From: Chromatiales bacterium
GTDB taxonomy: Bacteria; Pseudomonadota; Gammaproteobacteria; Steroidobacterales; GCA-2729495
Reading direction: 5' to 3'
DNA: 64,000 bases
Assembly (NCBI GenBank): GCA_016789885.1
Contig: JAEUPZ010000024.1
Coordinates: forward strand, 1-64,000
Shown: one piece after another, positions 42,238 through 52,207 of the stretch
Numbering within the stretch: position 1 is the stretch's first letter
How the letters are laid out: every line of letters begins with the position of its first letter
Position numbers and translations under genes: made by a program
The notes under the pieces: model-generated
Seen by the model: only the letters and a program-made list of their open reading frames with translations
Database searches by the model: none
What the model was told of the DNA's origin: nothing

Positions 42238-44601
42238 ATGACGCCCCTCAACCGCAAGCTCTACCGCGACCTGTGGCGCCTGCGCGGGCAGGTGCTCGCC
42301 ATTGCGCTCGTGATCGCGTCGGGGATCGCGGTGCTGGCCATGTCGCTGACGTCGATGGAGGCCCTCACCGACACGGCGCTGGCCTACTACGAGCGCTACC
42401 GGTTCGCCGACGTCTTCGCCCGGGTGGAGCGGGCCCCGGGCTACATGGCCGACCGCATCCGCGCCCTGCCCGGCGTACAGTCGGTGGACACGCGGGTGGT
42501 GAAGTCCGCCATCCTCGACATGCCCGGCTTCGACGAGCCGGTCATCGGCCAGCTGGTCTCGGTGCCGGAGCGGGCGACGCCGCCACTGAACCAGCTCGCC
42601 CTGCGCAGCGGGCGACTGCCGCGGGTGGGCCACCCCGACGAGGCCATCCTCTCGGAGCCCTTCGCCGAGGCCCATGGCCTGGGCCCGGGTGGCCGCTTCG
42701 GCGCAGTGATCAACGGCAACCGCCGGACGCTGACCGTGGTCGGCATCGCGCTGTCGCCGGAGTTCGTCTACACCATCGGCCCCGGCGCGCTCATGCCGGA
42801 CGACCACCGCTTCGGCATCGTCTGGCTGGGCGAGGAGGCCCTGCAGGCCGCCTTCGACCTCAAGGGCGCGTTCAACCAGGTGTCGCTGTCGCTGCTGCGG
42901 GGCACGGACCCGGAACTCGTCATCCGCCGGCTCGACCAGATGCTGGCCCGCTACGGCGGCGTCGGCGCCTACGCCCGGGCCGACCAGATGTCGAACTGGT
43001 TCCTGATGAACGAGATCCGCCAGCTCGAGAGCCTGGCAGCGATCCTGCCGACGGTGTTCCTGGCGGTCGCCGCCTTCCTCACCAACATGGTGCTGGCGCG
43101 GCTCATCGCCATGGAGCGCAGCGAGATCGGCCTGCTCAAGGCCTTCGGCTACACGAACGCGACGATCGCCTGGCACTACGTCAAGTTCGTCATCGGCGTC
43201 GCGGTGGTCGGCATCCTGATCGGCTGGGCGGCGGGCTACTGGTTCGGGCTGCTGAACACGCGGCTCTACGCAGACTTCTACCGCTTCCCGTTCCTGCTGT
43301 TCGACCCGTCGCCCCGGGCCTTCGTCATCGCGGCACTGGTGAGCGTGGCCGCGGCCCTGGCAGGCACGCTGGGCGCCGTGCGGGCCGGCGTGCGCATCCC
43401 GCCGGCCGAGGCCATGCGGCCGCCGTCGCCGCCGATGTTCCAGCGCACGCGACTCGGCCGCAGCCGTCTGTTCGCCGCCCTCGACCAGCCGACGCGCATC
43501 CTGCTGCGGCAGATCGGCCGGTATCCGGTGCGGTCGACGCTGACGTCGCTGGGCACCGGCATGGCTGTCGCCGTGCTGGTCAGCTCGCTGCAGTGGCTCG
43601 ACTCCATCAACCACCTGGTCGACGTGTACTTCCAGCAGGCCCAGGCCCAGGACGTCACGGTGGGTTTTGCCACCACGAAGTCGAGCGAGGTCGAGCGCGA
43701 CCTGGGCCGCCTGCCGGGCGTCGTCACGACGGAGTCGATGCGCGCCGTGGCGGCCAAGCTCCGCTTCGGCCCCCGGGAGGAGCGCCAGGCGCTGCAGGGC
43801 GTGCCGGCGCACCAGGAACTGAGCCGGGTCTACGACGCATCGGGGCATGCGCTCGAGATGCCGCCCGACGGCCTCGTCATCTCGACCATGCTCGCCGAGA
43901 TGCTGGACGTAGGCATCGGCGACCGCATCACCGTGGAGGTGCTGGAGGGCCGGCGCCCGGTCTTCGAGGTGCCCGTCGCGGCGACCTTCGAGACCTACAT
44001 CGGCAGCCCGGCCTACCTCGACATCCGGGCACTCAACCGGCTGATGCACGAGCGGCCGTCGGTCAACAGCGTGCACCTGCGGCTCGACCGCAACGAGATG
44101 CAGGATTTCTACCGCGAGCTCAAGGCCGTCCCGCAGGTGGCCTGGCTGTCGCTGAAGGAGGCCGCCGTCGCCACCTTCCACGATACGCTCGCGAAGACGC
44201 TGCTGATCTTCATCGGCTTCTTCGTGGTCTTTGCCTGCACGCTGGCCTTCGGCGTGACCTACAACGCGGCGCGCATCGCGCTGTCCGAACGCGGGCGTGA
44301 ACTGGCGACGCTGCGGGTGCTCGGCTTCACGCGCGCGGAGATCTCGTACATCCTGCTGGGCGAGATCGGCTTCCTCACCCTGGTGGCCCTGCCGCTTGGC
44401 TGCGTGCTGGGCTACGCCCTCGGCGCGCTGATCCTGCGGGCCTTCAAGACCGAGCTGTACCGCATCCCGATGGCGATCCAGCTCGAAACCCTCGGACTTG
44501 CCGTGCTGATCATCCTGTCCGCTACGGTATTCTCCGCCTTCCTCGTCCGCCGGCGACTCGACCATCTGGACCTGATCGCCGTGCTCAAGACCCGCGAATG
44601 A
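42238..44601 (+). CDS. FtsX-family ABC permease
   Basis: 787 residues with two FtsX-type permease halves, as in large DevC-like exporters. TM1 is [19 protein letters not shown]; a periplasmic MacB-PCD-like domain follows at about 50-250. Helices at about 270-400 contain [21 protein letters not shown] second soluble domain and helices at about 650-780 contain [20 protein letters not shown]. The conserved ERxxEIxxLKAxG-type coupling helices occur in both halves. It works with the ATPase before and the adaptor after. Confidence 0.94.
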   Translation: MTPLNRKLYRDLWRLRGQVLAIALVIASGIAVLAMSLTSMEALTDTALAYYERYRFADVFARVERAPGYMADRIRALPGVQSVDTRVVKSAILDMPGFDEPVIGQLVSVPERATPPLNQLALRSGRLPRVGHPDEAILSEPFAEAHGLGPGGRFGAVINGNRRTLTVVGIALSPEFVYTIGPGALMPDDHRFGIVWLGEEALQAAFDLKGAFNQVSLSLLRGTDPELVIRRLDQMLARYGGVGAYARADQMSNWFLMNEIRQLESLAAILPTVFLAVAAFLTNMVLARLIAMERSEIGLLKAFGYTNATIAWHYVKFVIGVAVVGILIGWAAGYWFGLLNTRLYADFYRFPFLLFDPSPRAFVIAALVSVAAALAGTLGAVRAGVRIPPAEAMRPPSPPMFQRTRLGRSRLFAALDQPTRILLRQIGRYPVRSTLTSLGTGMAVAVLVSSLQWLDSINHLVDVYFQQAQAQDVTVGFATTKSSEVERDLGRLPGVVTTESMRAVAAKLRFGPREERQALQGVPAHQELSRVYDASGHALEMPPDGLVISTMLAEMLDVGIGDRITVEVLEGRRPVFEVPVAATFETYIGSPAYLDIRALNRLMHERPSVNSVHLRLDRNEMQDFYRELKAVPQVAWLSLKEAAVATFHDTLAKTLLIFIGFFVVFACTLAFGVTYNAARIALSERGRELATLRVLGFTRAEISYILLGEIGFLTLVALPLGCVLGYALGALILRAFKTELYRIPMAIQLETLGLAVLIILSATVFSAFLVRRRLDHLDLIAVLKTRE

Positions 44602-44609
44602 CCTGACCC

Positions 44610-45743
44610 ATGGAACTCTCCGCCCAGACCCGCCGCCTGCTCTTCTGGCTGCCCCTGGCCGTGGCCGGCATCGCGGGCCTCGCCTGGCTGCTGCGGCCCC
44701 AGCCCGTGCCGGTGGACCTCGTGACCATCGGCAGCGGCCCGATCCAGGTCACCGTCAGCGACGAGGGCCAGACCCGCGTCAAGGACGTCTTCGTCGTCTC
44801 GGCGCCGCTGCCGGGGCTGATGCAGCGGATCACGCTGAAGGCCGGCGACGAGGTGGTGGCCCAGAAGACGGTCGTTGCCCGGATCGCGCCGAACGACCCG
44901 AACTTCCTCGACGCCCGCAGCGAGCAGGAGGCCCGGGCAGCGCTGCGCCGGGCCGAGGCCGAGCGCGACTTCGCCGCCGCCGAGCTCGAACGCTTCCAGC
45001 GACTGGCCGCGAGCGGCGTCATCTCGGCGAACGACCTCGACGCCGCGCGGCGCCGCGCCCAGACCACCACGGCCGCCGTCGAGGAGGCCCGCGCTCGGCT
45101 CACGGCGCCAGCGTCCACCAAGCGTCGCCGCGGGCCCGACTGCGACTGCGTCGACGTCTATTCCCCGGTGTCGGGCCGCGTGCTGCGGGTACTGCAGGAG
45201 AGCGAGGCGGTCGTGGCGCCCGGCACCGCGCTCATCGAGATCGGCGACCCGGAGAACCTCGAGGTGTTCGTCGACCTGCTCTCCACCGACGCCGTCCGGG
45301 TCGAGCCGGGGCAGCGCGTGCTGGTCGAAGCCTGGGGCGGCGGGCCGCCGCTGTCGGGCCGGGTCCGGCGCATCGAGCCCTTCGGCTTCACCAAGATCTC
45401 GGCGCTGGGCATCGAAGAGCAGCGCGTGAAGGTGCTCATCGATTTCAGCGACGACCGCGAACGCTGGAAGCGGCTCGGCCACGGCTACCGCGTCGAGCCG
45501 CGCATCGTGCTGGCCGAGGCCGACGAGGTGCTCAAGGTGCCCCAGGCGGCGCTCTTCCGCGAGAACGGCACCTGGTCGGTCTTCGTCGACGAAGGCGGCC
45601 GGGCGGAGCTGCGCACCGTCGAGCTCGGCCTCGAGAACGGCCTCGAGGCCCAGGTACTGAAGGGCCTCGCCGAAGGCGAGCGCGTCGTGCTGCAGCCGGG
45701 CGGCCGGGTCAGCGCCGGCACCAGCATCAAGCCGCGGGCCTGA
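44610..45743 (+). CDS. HlyD-family periplasmic adaptor of the ABC exporter
   Basis: 377 residues. A membrane anchor ([20 protein letters not shown]) is followed by a lipoyl half-motif, then a helical hairpin (about 95-160) with [20 protein letters not shown], a [21 protein letters not shown] second lipoyl half with an unusual CDC motif, and beta-barrel segments. Tandem with the permease by 8 nt. It would link the exporter to an outer-membrane channel. Confidence 0.92.
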   Translation: MELSAQTRRLLFWLPLAVAGIAGLAWLLRPQPVPVDLVTIGSGPIQVTVSDEGQTRVKDVFVVSAPLPGLMQRITLKAGDEVVAQKTVVARIAPNDPNFLDARSEQEARAALRRAEAERDFAAAELERFQRLAASGVISANDLDAARRRAQTTTAAVEEARARLTAPASTKRRRGPDCDCVDVYSPVSGRVLRVLQESEAVVAPGTALIEIGDPENLEVFVDLLSTDAVRVEPGQRVLVEAWGGGPPLSGRVRRIEPFGFTKISALGIEEQRVKVLIDFSDDRERWKRLGHGYRVEPRIVLAEADEVLKVPQAALFRENGTWSVFVDEGGRAELRTVELGLENGLEAQVLKGLAEGERVVLQPGGRVSAGTSIKPRA

Positions 45744-45751
45744 GGCTGGCC

Positions 45752-47911
45752 ATGGCGCTGCCCGCCACGCGCCGCGAGTTCCTGCGCTTCACGCTGCTCG
45801 CCGGCGCCGGCCTGTCGCTCGGCATCGTCTGGCGCGAGGGGACCGCCGCCACCACGGGTGGCGAGGGCGCAGCCTTCGTCCAGCCATTCCTGCGGATCGA
45901 CGGCGACGGCGTCGTCACCGTGATCTGCAAACACAGTGAGCTGGGGCAAGGGGTCCACACGGGACTCGCCACGCTGCTCGCCGAAGATCTGGATGCCGAC
46001 TGGTCGCAGGTGCGCACCGAAGCCGCGCCGGCCGGCGCGCCGGGCTACGGCAACCTGGCCTGGAACCCCGATGGCTCGATCCAGGGCACGGGCGGGTCGA
46101 CGTCGATCTTCAATTCCTGGGAGCAGCTGCGCCGGGCCGGCGCCACGGCCCGGGCCATGCTCGTGGCTGCTGCCGCCAGGCAGTGGCAGGTCGACGCCGC
46201 GGAGGTCGAGGTCGCGGCCGGTGTCATCCGCCACCCGTCCTCGGGCCGACAGGCGGGCTTCGGCGCCCTGGCCGCCGCGGCGGCGCGCGAGCCTGTACCG
46301 TCGCAGGTCACGCTGAAGGACCCGGCCCGCTTCCGGCTCATCGGCAAGGCCGCCCTGCCGCGCACCGACAGCGCGGCGAAGGTCCGCGGCGTCGGCCCCT
46401 ACAGCATCGACCACGCGCTGCCGGGCCTGCAGGTAGCAGTGCTCGCGCGCCCGCCGCGCTTCGGCGCCCGGGTAGGCCGCGTGGACGACGCGGCGGCCCG
46501 CCAGGTTCCCGGCGTCGTCGACGTCGTGACCGTACCGCGGGGCGTGGCCGTCATCGCCCGGGACACCTGGAGTGCGATCCGCGGCCGGGCCGCGTTGCGC
46601 ATCGACTGGGATGAGACGGCCGCCGAGACCCGCGGCACCGACGCGCTGCGGGCCGAGTTCCGCCGCCTCGCGCGGGAACCGTCGGACCTCGTCGTCGTGC
46701 GGCGGGGCACGGCCACCACTGCGCTGGCCGACGCCACCACGCGCGTCGAGGCGGAATTCGAGTTCCCCTACCTGGCCCACGCGCCGATGGAGCCGCTGGG
46801 CGCCGTGTGCGCCCTGTCGGCGGAGCGCTGCGAGATCTGGGCCGGGTCGCAGCTGCAGGCCGCCGACGTTGTCGTGGCCGCAGTGACCGCCGGCCTTCGC
46901 CCGGACCAGGTGGTGCTGCACACGCTACCCTCCGGCGGCAGCTTCGGCCGGCGGGCCAACGCCATGGCCGACTTCATCGGTGAGGTGGTGAGCATCGCGA
47001 AGGCCACGGGCGGCCGCTACCCGGTGAAGCTCACGTGGACCCGGGAGGACGACCTCACCGGCGGCATGTACCGGCCCATGAACCTGCACCGTCTCGAGGC
47101 AGGCCTGGACGCCGACGGGAAGCTCATCGCCCTCCGCCAGCGCATCGTCGGGCAGTCCATCACCATCGGCACGAGCTTCGCGCCGCTGACGGTGATCAAC
47201 GGCGTCGACATCGTCGCTACCAGCGGCACGGCGGCCGAGCAGTATCCGATCCCCCACGTCGACGTCACCTGGACGAACCCGGCCGTCGGGGTCCCGGTGC
47301 TGTGGTGGCGGTCCGTGGAGCACACCCACACGGCCTTCTCGAAGGAAGTGCTCATCGACGAGCTCGCCCGCCGCGCCGGGCAGGACCCGCTGGCCTACCG
47401 GCTGGCATTGCTGAAGGACGACCCCCGCGCCACGGCGGTACTGAAGCTTGCCGCGGCCAGGGCCGGCTGGGGCACGCCCGCGCCGGCCGGCGTCGCGCGC
47501 GGCCTCGCCATCCAGGCGAGCTTCGGCACCGTCGTCGCCCAGGTCGCCGAGGTCCGCCTCGCCGGCGGCCGCCCGCTCGTCGAGCGCGTCACCTGCGCCG
47601 TCGACTGCGGCATCGCCGTGAACCCGGACGTCGTGCGCCAGCAGATGGAGGGCGGGATCCTGTTCGGGCTGAGTGCGGCGCTCGGCAACGCCATCACCCT
47701 GACCGACGGCCGCGTCGACCAGCGCAACTTCGATACCTACCCGAGCCTGCGCCTCGCCGAGGCGCCGCGCATCGACGTCCACATCGTGCCGTCGACGAAC
47801 CCGCCCACCGGAGCCGGCGAGCCGGCCGTGCCGGTCATCGCGCCGGCGGTGGCGAATGCAGTGTATGCACTGACCGGAAAGCCGCTTCGCCGGCTGCCGT
47901 TCCCGGCCTGA
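45752..47911 (+). CDS. Molybdopterin-binding hydroxylase subunit (xanthine dehydrogenase / isoquinoline oxidoreductase beta type)
   Basis: 719 residues. A Tat signal [18 protein letters not shown] lies at the N-terminus, as in IorB/aldehyde dehydrogenase large subunits. Family blocks include [60 protein letters not shown] and [16 protein letters not shown]. The C-terminal region has [20 protein letters not shown] and the catalytic-Glu region [18 protein letters not shown]. It lies 8 nt after the HlyD gene and appears to be the last gene of the exporter operon. The usual [2Fe-2S] partner subunit is not in the window. Confidence 0.92.
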   Translation: MALPATRREFLRFTLLAGAGLSLGIVWREGTAATTGGEGAAFVQPFLRIDGDGVVTVICKHSELGQGVHTGLATLLAEDLDADWSQVRTEAAPAGAPGYGNLAWNPDGSIQGTGGSTSIFNSWEQLRRAGATARAMLVAAAARQWQVDAAEVEVAAGVIRHPSSGRQAGFGALAAAAAREPVPSQVTLKDPARFRLIGKAALPRTDSAAKVRGVGPYSIDHALPGLQVAVLARPPRFGARVGRVDDAAARQVPGVVDVVTVPRGVAVIARDTWSAIRGRAALRIDWDETAAETRGTDALRAEFRRLAREPSDLVVVRRGTATTALADATTRVEAEFEFPYLAHAPMEPLGAVCALSAERCEIWAGSQLQAADVVVAAVTAGLRPDQVVLHTLPSGGSFGRRANAMADFIGEVVSIAKATGGRYPVKLTWTREDDLTGGMYRPMNLHRLEAGLDADGKLIALRQRIVGQSITIGTSFAPLTVINGVDIVATSGTAAEQYPIPHVDVTWTNPAVGVPVLWWRSVEHTHTAFSKEVLIDELARRAGQDPLAYRLALLKDDPRATAVLKLAAARAGWGTPAPAGVARGLAIQASFGTVVAQVAEVRLAGGRPLVERVTCAVDCGIAVNPDVVRQQMEGGILFGLSAALGNAITLTDGRVDQRNFDTYPSLRLAEAPRIDVHIVPSTNPPTGAGEPAVPVIAPAVANAVYALTGKPLRRLPFPA

Positions 47912-48010
47912 GGCAGCTGGGGGCGGATCGACGCCCGCGGCTCGAGGCGACCTGCTCGACAGGGTCAGACTGTCTGGCAGCGGTCTGCCGGCTGGCACGC
48001 ACAGTCTGCG

Positions 48011-48310
48011 TCAGCCGGAGCGGTACAGCCGACGGCGCTGATCCTTCGCGAAGGCCTCGCCATCGGACACCTGGTAGCCGAGCGCGGCGGCCTTCTCGAA
48101 GAACCCCGGCGCGGGCAACTGCCCTGGCGACAGGCGTTGCCGAAGCACGGCCGCGCGAAGCGGCTTGCCAGCCCGGGCGTCTTCCTCCATCAGCTGTTCC
48201 AGCCGGGCGGTGAGGTCAGCCACCCTCAGGCCCAGCTCCCGCGCGAGGTCGCCGTAGGTGATGGTCTGCCCCGCGGCAGCGATGGCCGCGAGGCGCGCTT
48301 CAAGCGTCAT
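48011..48310 (-). CDS. Small conserved protein, 99 aa, possible winged-helix
   Basis: ATG after AGGAG. The sequence opens LEARLAAIAAAGQTITYGDLARELGL, compatible with a helix-turn-helix, followed by TARLEQLMEEDARAGKPLRAAVL and PGFFEKAAALGYQVSDGEAF. Similar short proteins are sometimes labelled as ribose-phosphate pyrophosphokinase, which the length rules out. Function unknown. Confidence 0.75.
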   Translation of the reverse strand: MTLEARLAAIAAAGQTITYGDLARELGLRVADLTARLEQLMEEDARAGKPLRAAVLRQRLSPGQLPAPGFFEKAAALGYQVSDGEAFAKDQRRRLYRSG

Positions 48311-48454
48311 CGAAGGGGCTCCTGTCACTGGCATGCATGATCCGGCCGGAGATCCCGACGGCGAATCGGCAATCATCCGGCCGCCGCGTGGGATCGGGGA
48401 GGCGGCACCGGCCTGACGAGGCCAGCCGCGCCTCGGCAGCGCCCGCCGCGGCCG

Positions 48455-49327
48455 CTACGGCGCGAACGTGTACGCCGGCCTCTCGAGCGCCCCGCCCGGA
48501 TCCTTGAGGATCGCCGGGTACCGCTCGCGCACGATGTCGAGGAAGCTCTCCGGGAGTTCGTCGAACCGCGCGAACTTGCGCCCGCTGCCGCGGGAGAGCA
48601 TGTAGCCCGGCCGGTCCCCCATCTTCATCCAGTCGAGCCAGCTCGACACCGAGTTGAACGTGACGTGGCCCGGCACGCTTTTCAGCGCAGGATCGGCGAG
48701 CGCGGCGCGGCTGCCCTGGTAGGTGGACCAGTCGGAGACCCAGAACCGCGGCGCGCCCTCGGCCAGGGGCGTGACCCGGGCGGTGGTGTCGTCGCGGATC
48801 CACACGTCGTCGCCCTCGACGGCGAACACCTTCGTCAGCGGCTCGATCTCGAGCTTCACGCCCGGCAGGCCGGAGGGGTATTCGGTCCCGGAGTCGCGGT
48901 ACGTGATGGTGGTCGGGCCGACCAGCGAATCCTTGCGGGGCAGCGACTCGCCCGTGTACGGATTGACGACGACCTCGGTCCGGCGACCGGTGCCGAGGTC
49001 GGTGAAGAAGACCATCTCGAGGGACGTCCCCGCGAACCCGCCGGGCACGTCGTGGGTTCGCGCGATGTTGCCGATCTCCATGCCGAAGAGCGGCGTCAGG
49101 CGGTTGTCCACGAGGCCGTACTTCGTCGCGCGCATCCACCAGAAGGCGAGCGTGTCGCCCTCGGCATAGCGCAGCCGGCGCCAGGCGCGCAGCAGGTTGT
49201 CCGGCTGGTTGGCGGCCGCCAGCGCGTCGCTGTCGGCGGCGCCTGCGATGGCGGGCAGGGCCAGGGAGCCCGCGGCCAGCTTCAGTACCAGGCGCCGGGT
49301 CAGGCCGGCCTCGCGCGTCCCATCCAT
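48455..49327 (-). CDS. DUF1838-family exported protein
   Basis: 290 residues with an RR-containing signal peptide (TRRLVLKLAAGSLALPAIAGAA), perhaps Tat-dependent. The body carries AWRRLRYAEGDTLAFWWMRATKYG, FEMVFF-type strands (SLEMVFFTDLGTGRRTEVVV), VNPYTGESLPRKD, SVSSWLDWMKMGDRPGYML and LPESFLDIVRERYPAILKDP, as in DUF1838 proteins. Catalytic function is unknown. It is divergent from the CarS-like gene. Confidence 0.82.
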   Translation of the reverse strand: MDGTREAGLTRRLVLKLAAGSLALPAIAGAADSDALAAANQPDNLLRAWRRLRYAEGDTLAFWWMRATKYGLVDNRLTPLFGMEIGNIARTHDVPGGFAGTSLEMVFFTDLGTGRRTEVVVNPYTGESLPRKDSLVGPTTITYRDSGTEYPSGLPGVKLEIEPLTKVFAVEGDDVWIRDDTTARVTPLAEGAPRFWVSDWSTYQGSRAALADPALKSVPGHVTFNSVSSWLDWMKMGDRPGYMLSRGSGRKFARFDELPESFLDIVRERYPAILKDPGGALERPAYTFAP

Positions 49328-49480
49328 CGCAACCTGCTCCACGGTGGGCAACCCACGCCAAGGCTGCCACGCGGCGAGCGGCACACCAAGGCTGCGATGC
49401 AATCCGCCGCTTGGACGCGACGCCAGCCGAGAGGTCATCGCGACGGCGGGACCCGTGACGCCATGGCACGATGGGACCGC

Positions 49481-49948
49481 ATGGCTGAACTGCACCCCGC
49501 CCTCGAAACGCTGCTGCTCGTGATCATGGCCAACCTCGCGCCGTGGGTGCTCGCGCGGCTGTTGCGGGGCCGCTGGGCCGCGCCCCTGGACGGCGGACTG
49601 GTGCTGGCCGACGGCGAGCGCCTGCTCGGCGCCCACAAGACCTGGCGCGGTGCCATCGCGGGCAGTGCGGCCTGCGCGGCGGTCGCCGCCACCCTCGGCT
49701 ACGGCTGGCGGCTCGGCGCACTGTTCGGCCTGCTGGCCCTGACAGGCGACGCGCTGTCGAGCTGCGTGAAGCGGCGCCTGCGCCGCCGCCCCGGCACCGA
49801 GGTTCCGGGGCTCGACCAGCTGCCCGAGGTGCTGCTGCCGTGCGTGGTGCTCGCGCGGCCGCTCGGCCTCAGCCTCGGCGCCATCGCGGCCGTCGCCGCC
49901 GCGTTCTATGTGCTTAACGTGGCGGCGACCGGGATCCGGCAATCCTGA
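49481..49948 (+). CDS. CDP-archaeol synthase-like (CarS/DUF46) membrane protein
   Basis: 155 residues with about four to five membrane helices. The family motifs ALETLLLVIMANLAPWVLARL, PLDGGLVLADGERLLGAHKTWRG and LFGLLALTGDALSSCVKRRL are present; the HKTWRG and GDALSSxxKRR blocks match the CDP-alcohol-forming (CdsA-related) nucleotidyltransferase family. The role in bacteria is unclear and may be lipid activation. An in-frame ATG 18 bases upstream is an alternative start; neither has a strong ribosome-binding site. Confidence 0.85.
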   Translation: MAELHPALETLLLVIMANLAPWVLARLLRGRWAAPLDGGLVLADGERLLGAHKTWRGAIAGSAACAAVAATLGYGWRLGALFGLLALTGDALSSCVKRRLRRRPGTEVPGLDQLPEVLLPCVVLARPLGLSLGAIAAVAAAFYVLNVAATGIRQS

Positions 49949-49975
49949 CGCGACGGTCCCGGCCCGGCAGCCGCG

Positions 49976-50533
49976 TCAGGTGACGTTGCCGCCGGGCACC
50001 ACGGCCGTCGTGTCGGAATCGCGCAGCCAGATCTGGCGCGGCGCGTAACCGTACTTCCGCATCATGTGCTCGGTGTAGACGATCCGCTCCGGGTCGAGTC
50101 GCAGCAACTGCCCCCGCGGTGGCGAACCGCCGACCTTGCCCAGCTCGAAGGCCGAGGCTGGCCACTTGAACACCTTCATGCCGCGCTCCCACTCGGGCGT
50201 ACCCGGGTCGAGCAGCGTGCCGCGGCCGAACACCTGGCAACCCATGACGCAGGCCCAGCCGGCCATGGGATTGGCGACGGCCAGGGTGATGCGGGGGTCG
50301 CGGCGGATCGCCCAGACCTTGGGGCTGTTGGGCTGCGGGAAGATGTAGATGGCGAAGTGGTCGAAGTAGAACTCGAGGGGACTGACGATGGGCGAGCCGT
50401 CCTTCCGCACCGTGCCGAGGTAGCCGATGTTGGTCATGGTCAGGACGCGCTCGATGCGCTCCTCGAGCATGGCCTTCGGCATCTGCTGGGTCGGCCAGGG
50501 TTCCTGCTCGAGCCACGGGTGGGCGACGCTCAT
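49976..50533 (-). CDS. Pyridoxamine 5'-phosphate oxidase-fold flavin protein
   Basis: 185 residues. The split-barrel pattern is IGYLGTVRKDGSPIVSPLEFYFD, then IYIFPQPNSPKVWAIRRDPRITLAVA and CQVFGRGTLL. An FMN- or F420/haem-binding role is typical of the fold. ATG after AGGAG. It is the second gene after a small exported protein on the same strand (32 nt between). Confidence 0.85.
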   Translation of the reverse strand: MSVAHPWLEQEPWPTQQMPKAMLEERIERVLTMTNIGYLGTVRKDGSPIVSPLEFYFDHFAIYIFPQPNSPKVWAIRRDPRITLAVANPMAGWACVMGCQVFGRGTLLDPGTPEWERGMKVFKWPASAFELGKVGGSPPRGQLLRLDPERIVYTEHMMRKYGYAPRQIWLRDSDTTAVVPGGNVT

Positions 50534-50565
50534 GGGCTGCTCCTTGACGGTGTCGGTGGACGGAA

Positions 50566-50832
50566 CTACTCGCGGTTCGTGCGGGCGCGGGGCTTCAGGT
50601 CGGCGTAGTTCGGGCGCAGCGCCGCGAGCTCCGCCTTCTGCCAGGCCGACGTGTACAGCGGGACAGTCGTGCCCTGGGCGACACGCGCCTTGCCGTTGGC
50701 CACCGGGGCACGCGGCGGGACCGGGGTCTTCGTCGCCGTGGCGGTGGGGGCCGCGGCCGGCTTGTCGGCCGCGAGGACCGGGGTGGTCGCGATGACCAGG
50801 GCGGGCATCAGGGCGATGAGCAGCTGCTTCAC
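50566..50832 (-). CDS. Small exported protein, 88 aa
   Basis: GTG start preceded by GGAGG. The signal peptide LLIALMPALVIATTPVLAAD is clear. The mature 66 residues are Pro/Ala/Thr-rich (TATKTPVPPRAPVANG) with a C-terminal YTSAWQKAELAALRPNYAD. No family is recognised. It diverges from fbp. Confidence 0.7.
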   Translation of the reverse strand: MKQLLIALMPALVIATTPVLAADKPAAAPTATATKTPVPPRAPVANGKARVAQGTTVPLYTSAWQKAELAALRPNYADLKPRARTNRE

Positions 50833-50887
50833 GTTCGACCTCCGTCAACTGTGGTCCGTATCTTCGCACGGCCCGTCGGCCGGGTGG

Positions 50888-50893
50888 CAGAAT
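50888..50893 (+). promoter_or_regulatory. -10-like box (CAGAAT) for fbp
   Basis: CAGAAT followed by GCGGCGCC lies 51 nt before the fbp ATG, in the window's recurrent layout. Confidence 0.3.
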
Positions 50894-50944
50894 GCGGCGC
50901 CTTACCCGAAGCCGGCCAACCGACACGAGAACAGGCCCCGGACC

Positions 50945-51946
50945 ATGACCACCGCCATCCCCGAGATCGTCACCCTGCAGGGCCACATCCTGTCCCAGCA
51001 GGCCCGTTACCCCGAGGCCAGCGGCACGCTGACGTGGATCCTCTCGGCCCTGTCCATCTCCGCGAAAATGATCGCGGCCCAGGTGCGCAGGGCCCGCCTG
51101 AACGACGTGCTCGGCGCCGTCGGCAGCGACAACGTGCAGGGCGAGCAGCAGCAGAAGCTCGACGTCATCGCCAATGAAATCCTGCTGCGCACGCTGGGCA
51201 AGCGGCACGGTGTCGCAGTGGTGGCCTCCGAGGAGAACGAGGAGCCGGTCATCATCCGCAACGAGCGGGAGGGCGAGCGGAAGTACTGCGTGCTGTTCGA
51301 CCCCCTCGACGGCTCGTCGAACCTCGACGTGGCCGGCGGCGTCGGCACGATCTTCAGCATCCTGCGCGAGGACCGGCGGGCCGCTACACCTGAGGCGTCG
51401 CTGCTGCAGCCGGGCGCGCAGCAGGTGGCGGCGGGCTACATCCTGTACGGGCCGTCGACGGTCTTCACGCTGACCATCGGGCTCGGCGTCGACATGTTCG
51501 TGCTCGACCCCGCCATCGGCGCCTTCGTGCGCGTCGAGGAGGGCCTGCGCATTCCCGCGGCCAGCAAGAGCTACTCGGTCAACGAAGGCAACCGCCTCAG
51601 CTTCCCCGCCGGGTACCAGCAGTACCTCGACTGGGCCCAGCGCAACGGCTACTCGAGCCGCTACGCCGGCGCGATGGTCGCCGACGTGCACCGCATCCTG
51701 CTGAAGGGCGGCGTGTTCCTGTACCCGCCGACCAAGAAGGCGCCGGCCGGCAAGCTGCGACTCATGTACGAGGCCAACCCCATGGCCATGCTGGTGGAGC
51801 AGGCCGGCGGCCAGGCATTGGCTGCGCCCGGACAGCGCATCCTCGACGTGGCGCCGACGGGCATCCACCAGCGCACGCCGGTGATCATCGGCAGCCCCGA
51901 CGAGGTGGCGGCAGTGGTCCGGCAGCTGGGGTCATCACCAGCCTGA
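50945..51946 (+). CDS. fbp: Fructose-1,6-bisphosphatase class I
   Basis: 333 residues. The metal-binding motif VLFDPLDGSSNLDVAGGVGT, the EENEEPVII loop, KSYSVNEGN, YAGAMVADVHRILLKGG and LRLMYEANPMAMLVEQAGG are all diagnostic. It provides the gluconeogenic step to fructose-6-phosphate. The last 22 codons (from VIIGSPDEVAAVV) are repeated as a detached 66-bp copy 977 bp downstream, so the present 3' end may have been introduced with an inserted segment. Confidence 0.96.
   Translation: MTTAIPEIVTLQGHILSQQARYPEASGTLTWILSALSISAKMIAAQVRRARLNDVLGAVGSDNVQGEQQQKLDVIANEILLRTLGKRHGVAVVASEENEEPVIIRNEREGERKYCVLFDPLDGSSNLDVAGGVGTIFSILREDRRAATPEASLLQPGAQQVAAGYILYGPSTVFTLTIGLGVDMFVLDPAIGAFVRVEEGLRIPAASKSYSVNEGNRLSFPAGYQQYLDWAQRNGYSSRYAGAMVADVHRILLKGGVFLYPPTKKAPAGKLRLMYEANPMAMLVEQAGGQALAAPGQRILDVAPTGIHQRTPVIIGSPDEVAAVVRQLGSSPA
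51881..51946 (+). repeat. 66-bp direct repeat, copy 1 (3' end of fbp)
   Basis: It starts at GTGATC and ends with the fbp TGA. It aligns without gaps to copy 2 at 52924-52989: 52 of 66 bases match by my count, with 43 of the first 50 identical. Confidence 0.85.
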
Positions 51947-52072
51947 CCGGGGCACGTCACCGGCGCTTCTACCGGGACGGCACGACCTCCGTGCAGCGGC
52001 CGATGGCCGCCTGGCTTCACTTCCGGCAGCAGCTGGAAATGGGGGGAGTCCCGCATCAGCAGATCAGCGTCA

Positions 52073-52084
52073 GAAAGCTTTACA
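52073..52084 (+). promoter_or_regulatory. Candidate upstream activator site GAAAGCTTTACA
   Basis: One-base variant of the 12-mer upstream of the other sorted protein. It ends 64 nt before the -24 element of the sigma-54 promoter here. Confidence 0.5.
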
Positions 52085-52148
52085 GCTGCTTATCGATCAA
52101 CGAGCGCCGGCGGTACGAAGTCCTGTCGCTTCGGGTACTTGGATCCTT

Positions 52149-52162
52149 GGTCCGGTTCTTGC
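52149..52162 (+). promoter_or_regulatory. Sigma-54 promoter
   Basis: GGTCCGGTTCTTGC has exact GG-N10-GC spacing and the TTGC(A) -12 element; the -24 part TGGTCCG departs from TGGCACG at two positions. It lies 45 nt before the VPLPA-CTERM start. Confidence 0.7.
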
Positions 52163-52207
52163 AGATGGGCAGCCCGACTGCTTCCCCCATCACCGGACGA
52201 GTGCCCC

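Noticed and set aside
42157..44565. An 802-codon antisense frame across the FtsX permease gene
   Set aside because: Composition (His/Gln/Arg/Asp-rich, no motifs) is that of an antisense shadow; the plus-strand permease has clear helices and family motifs.
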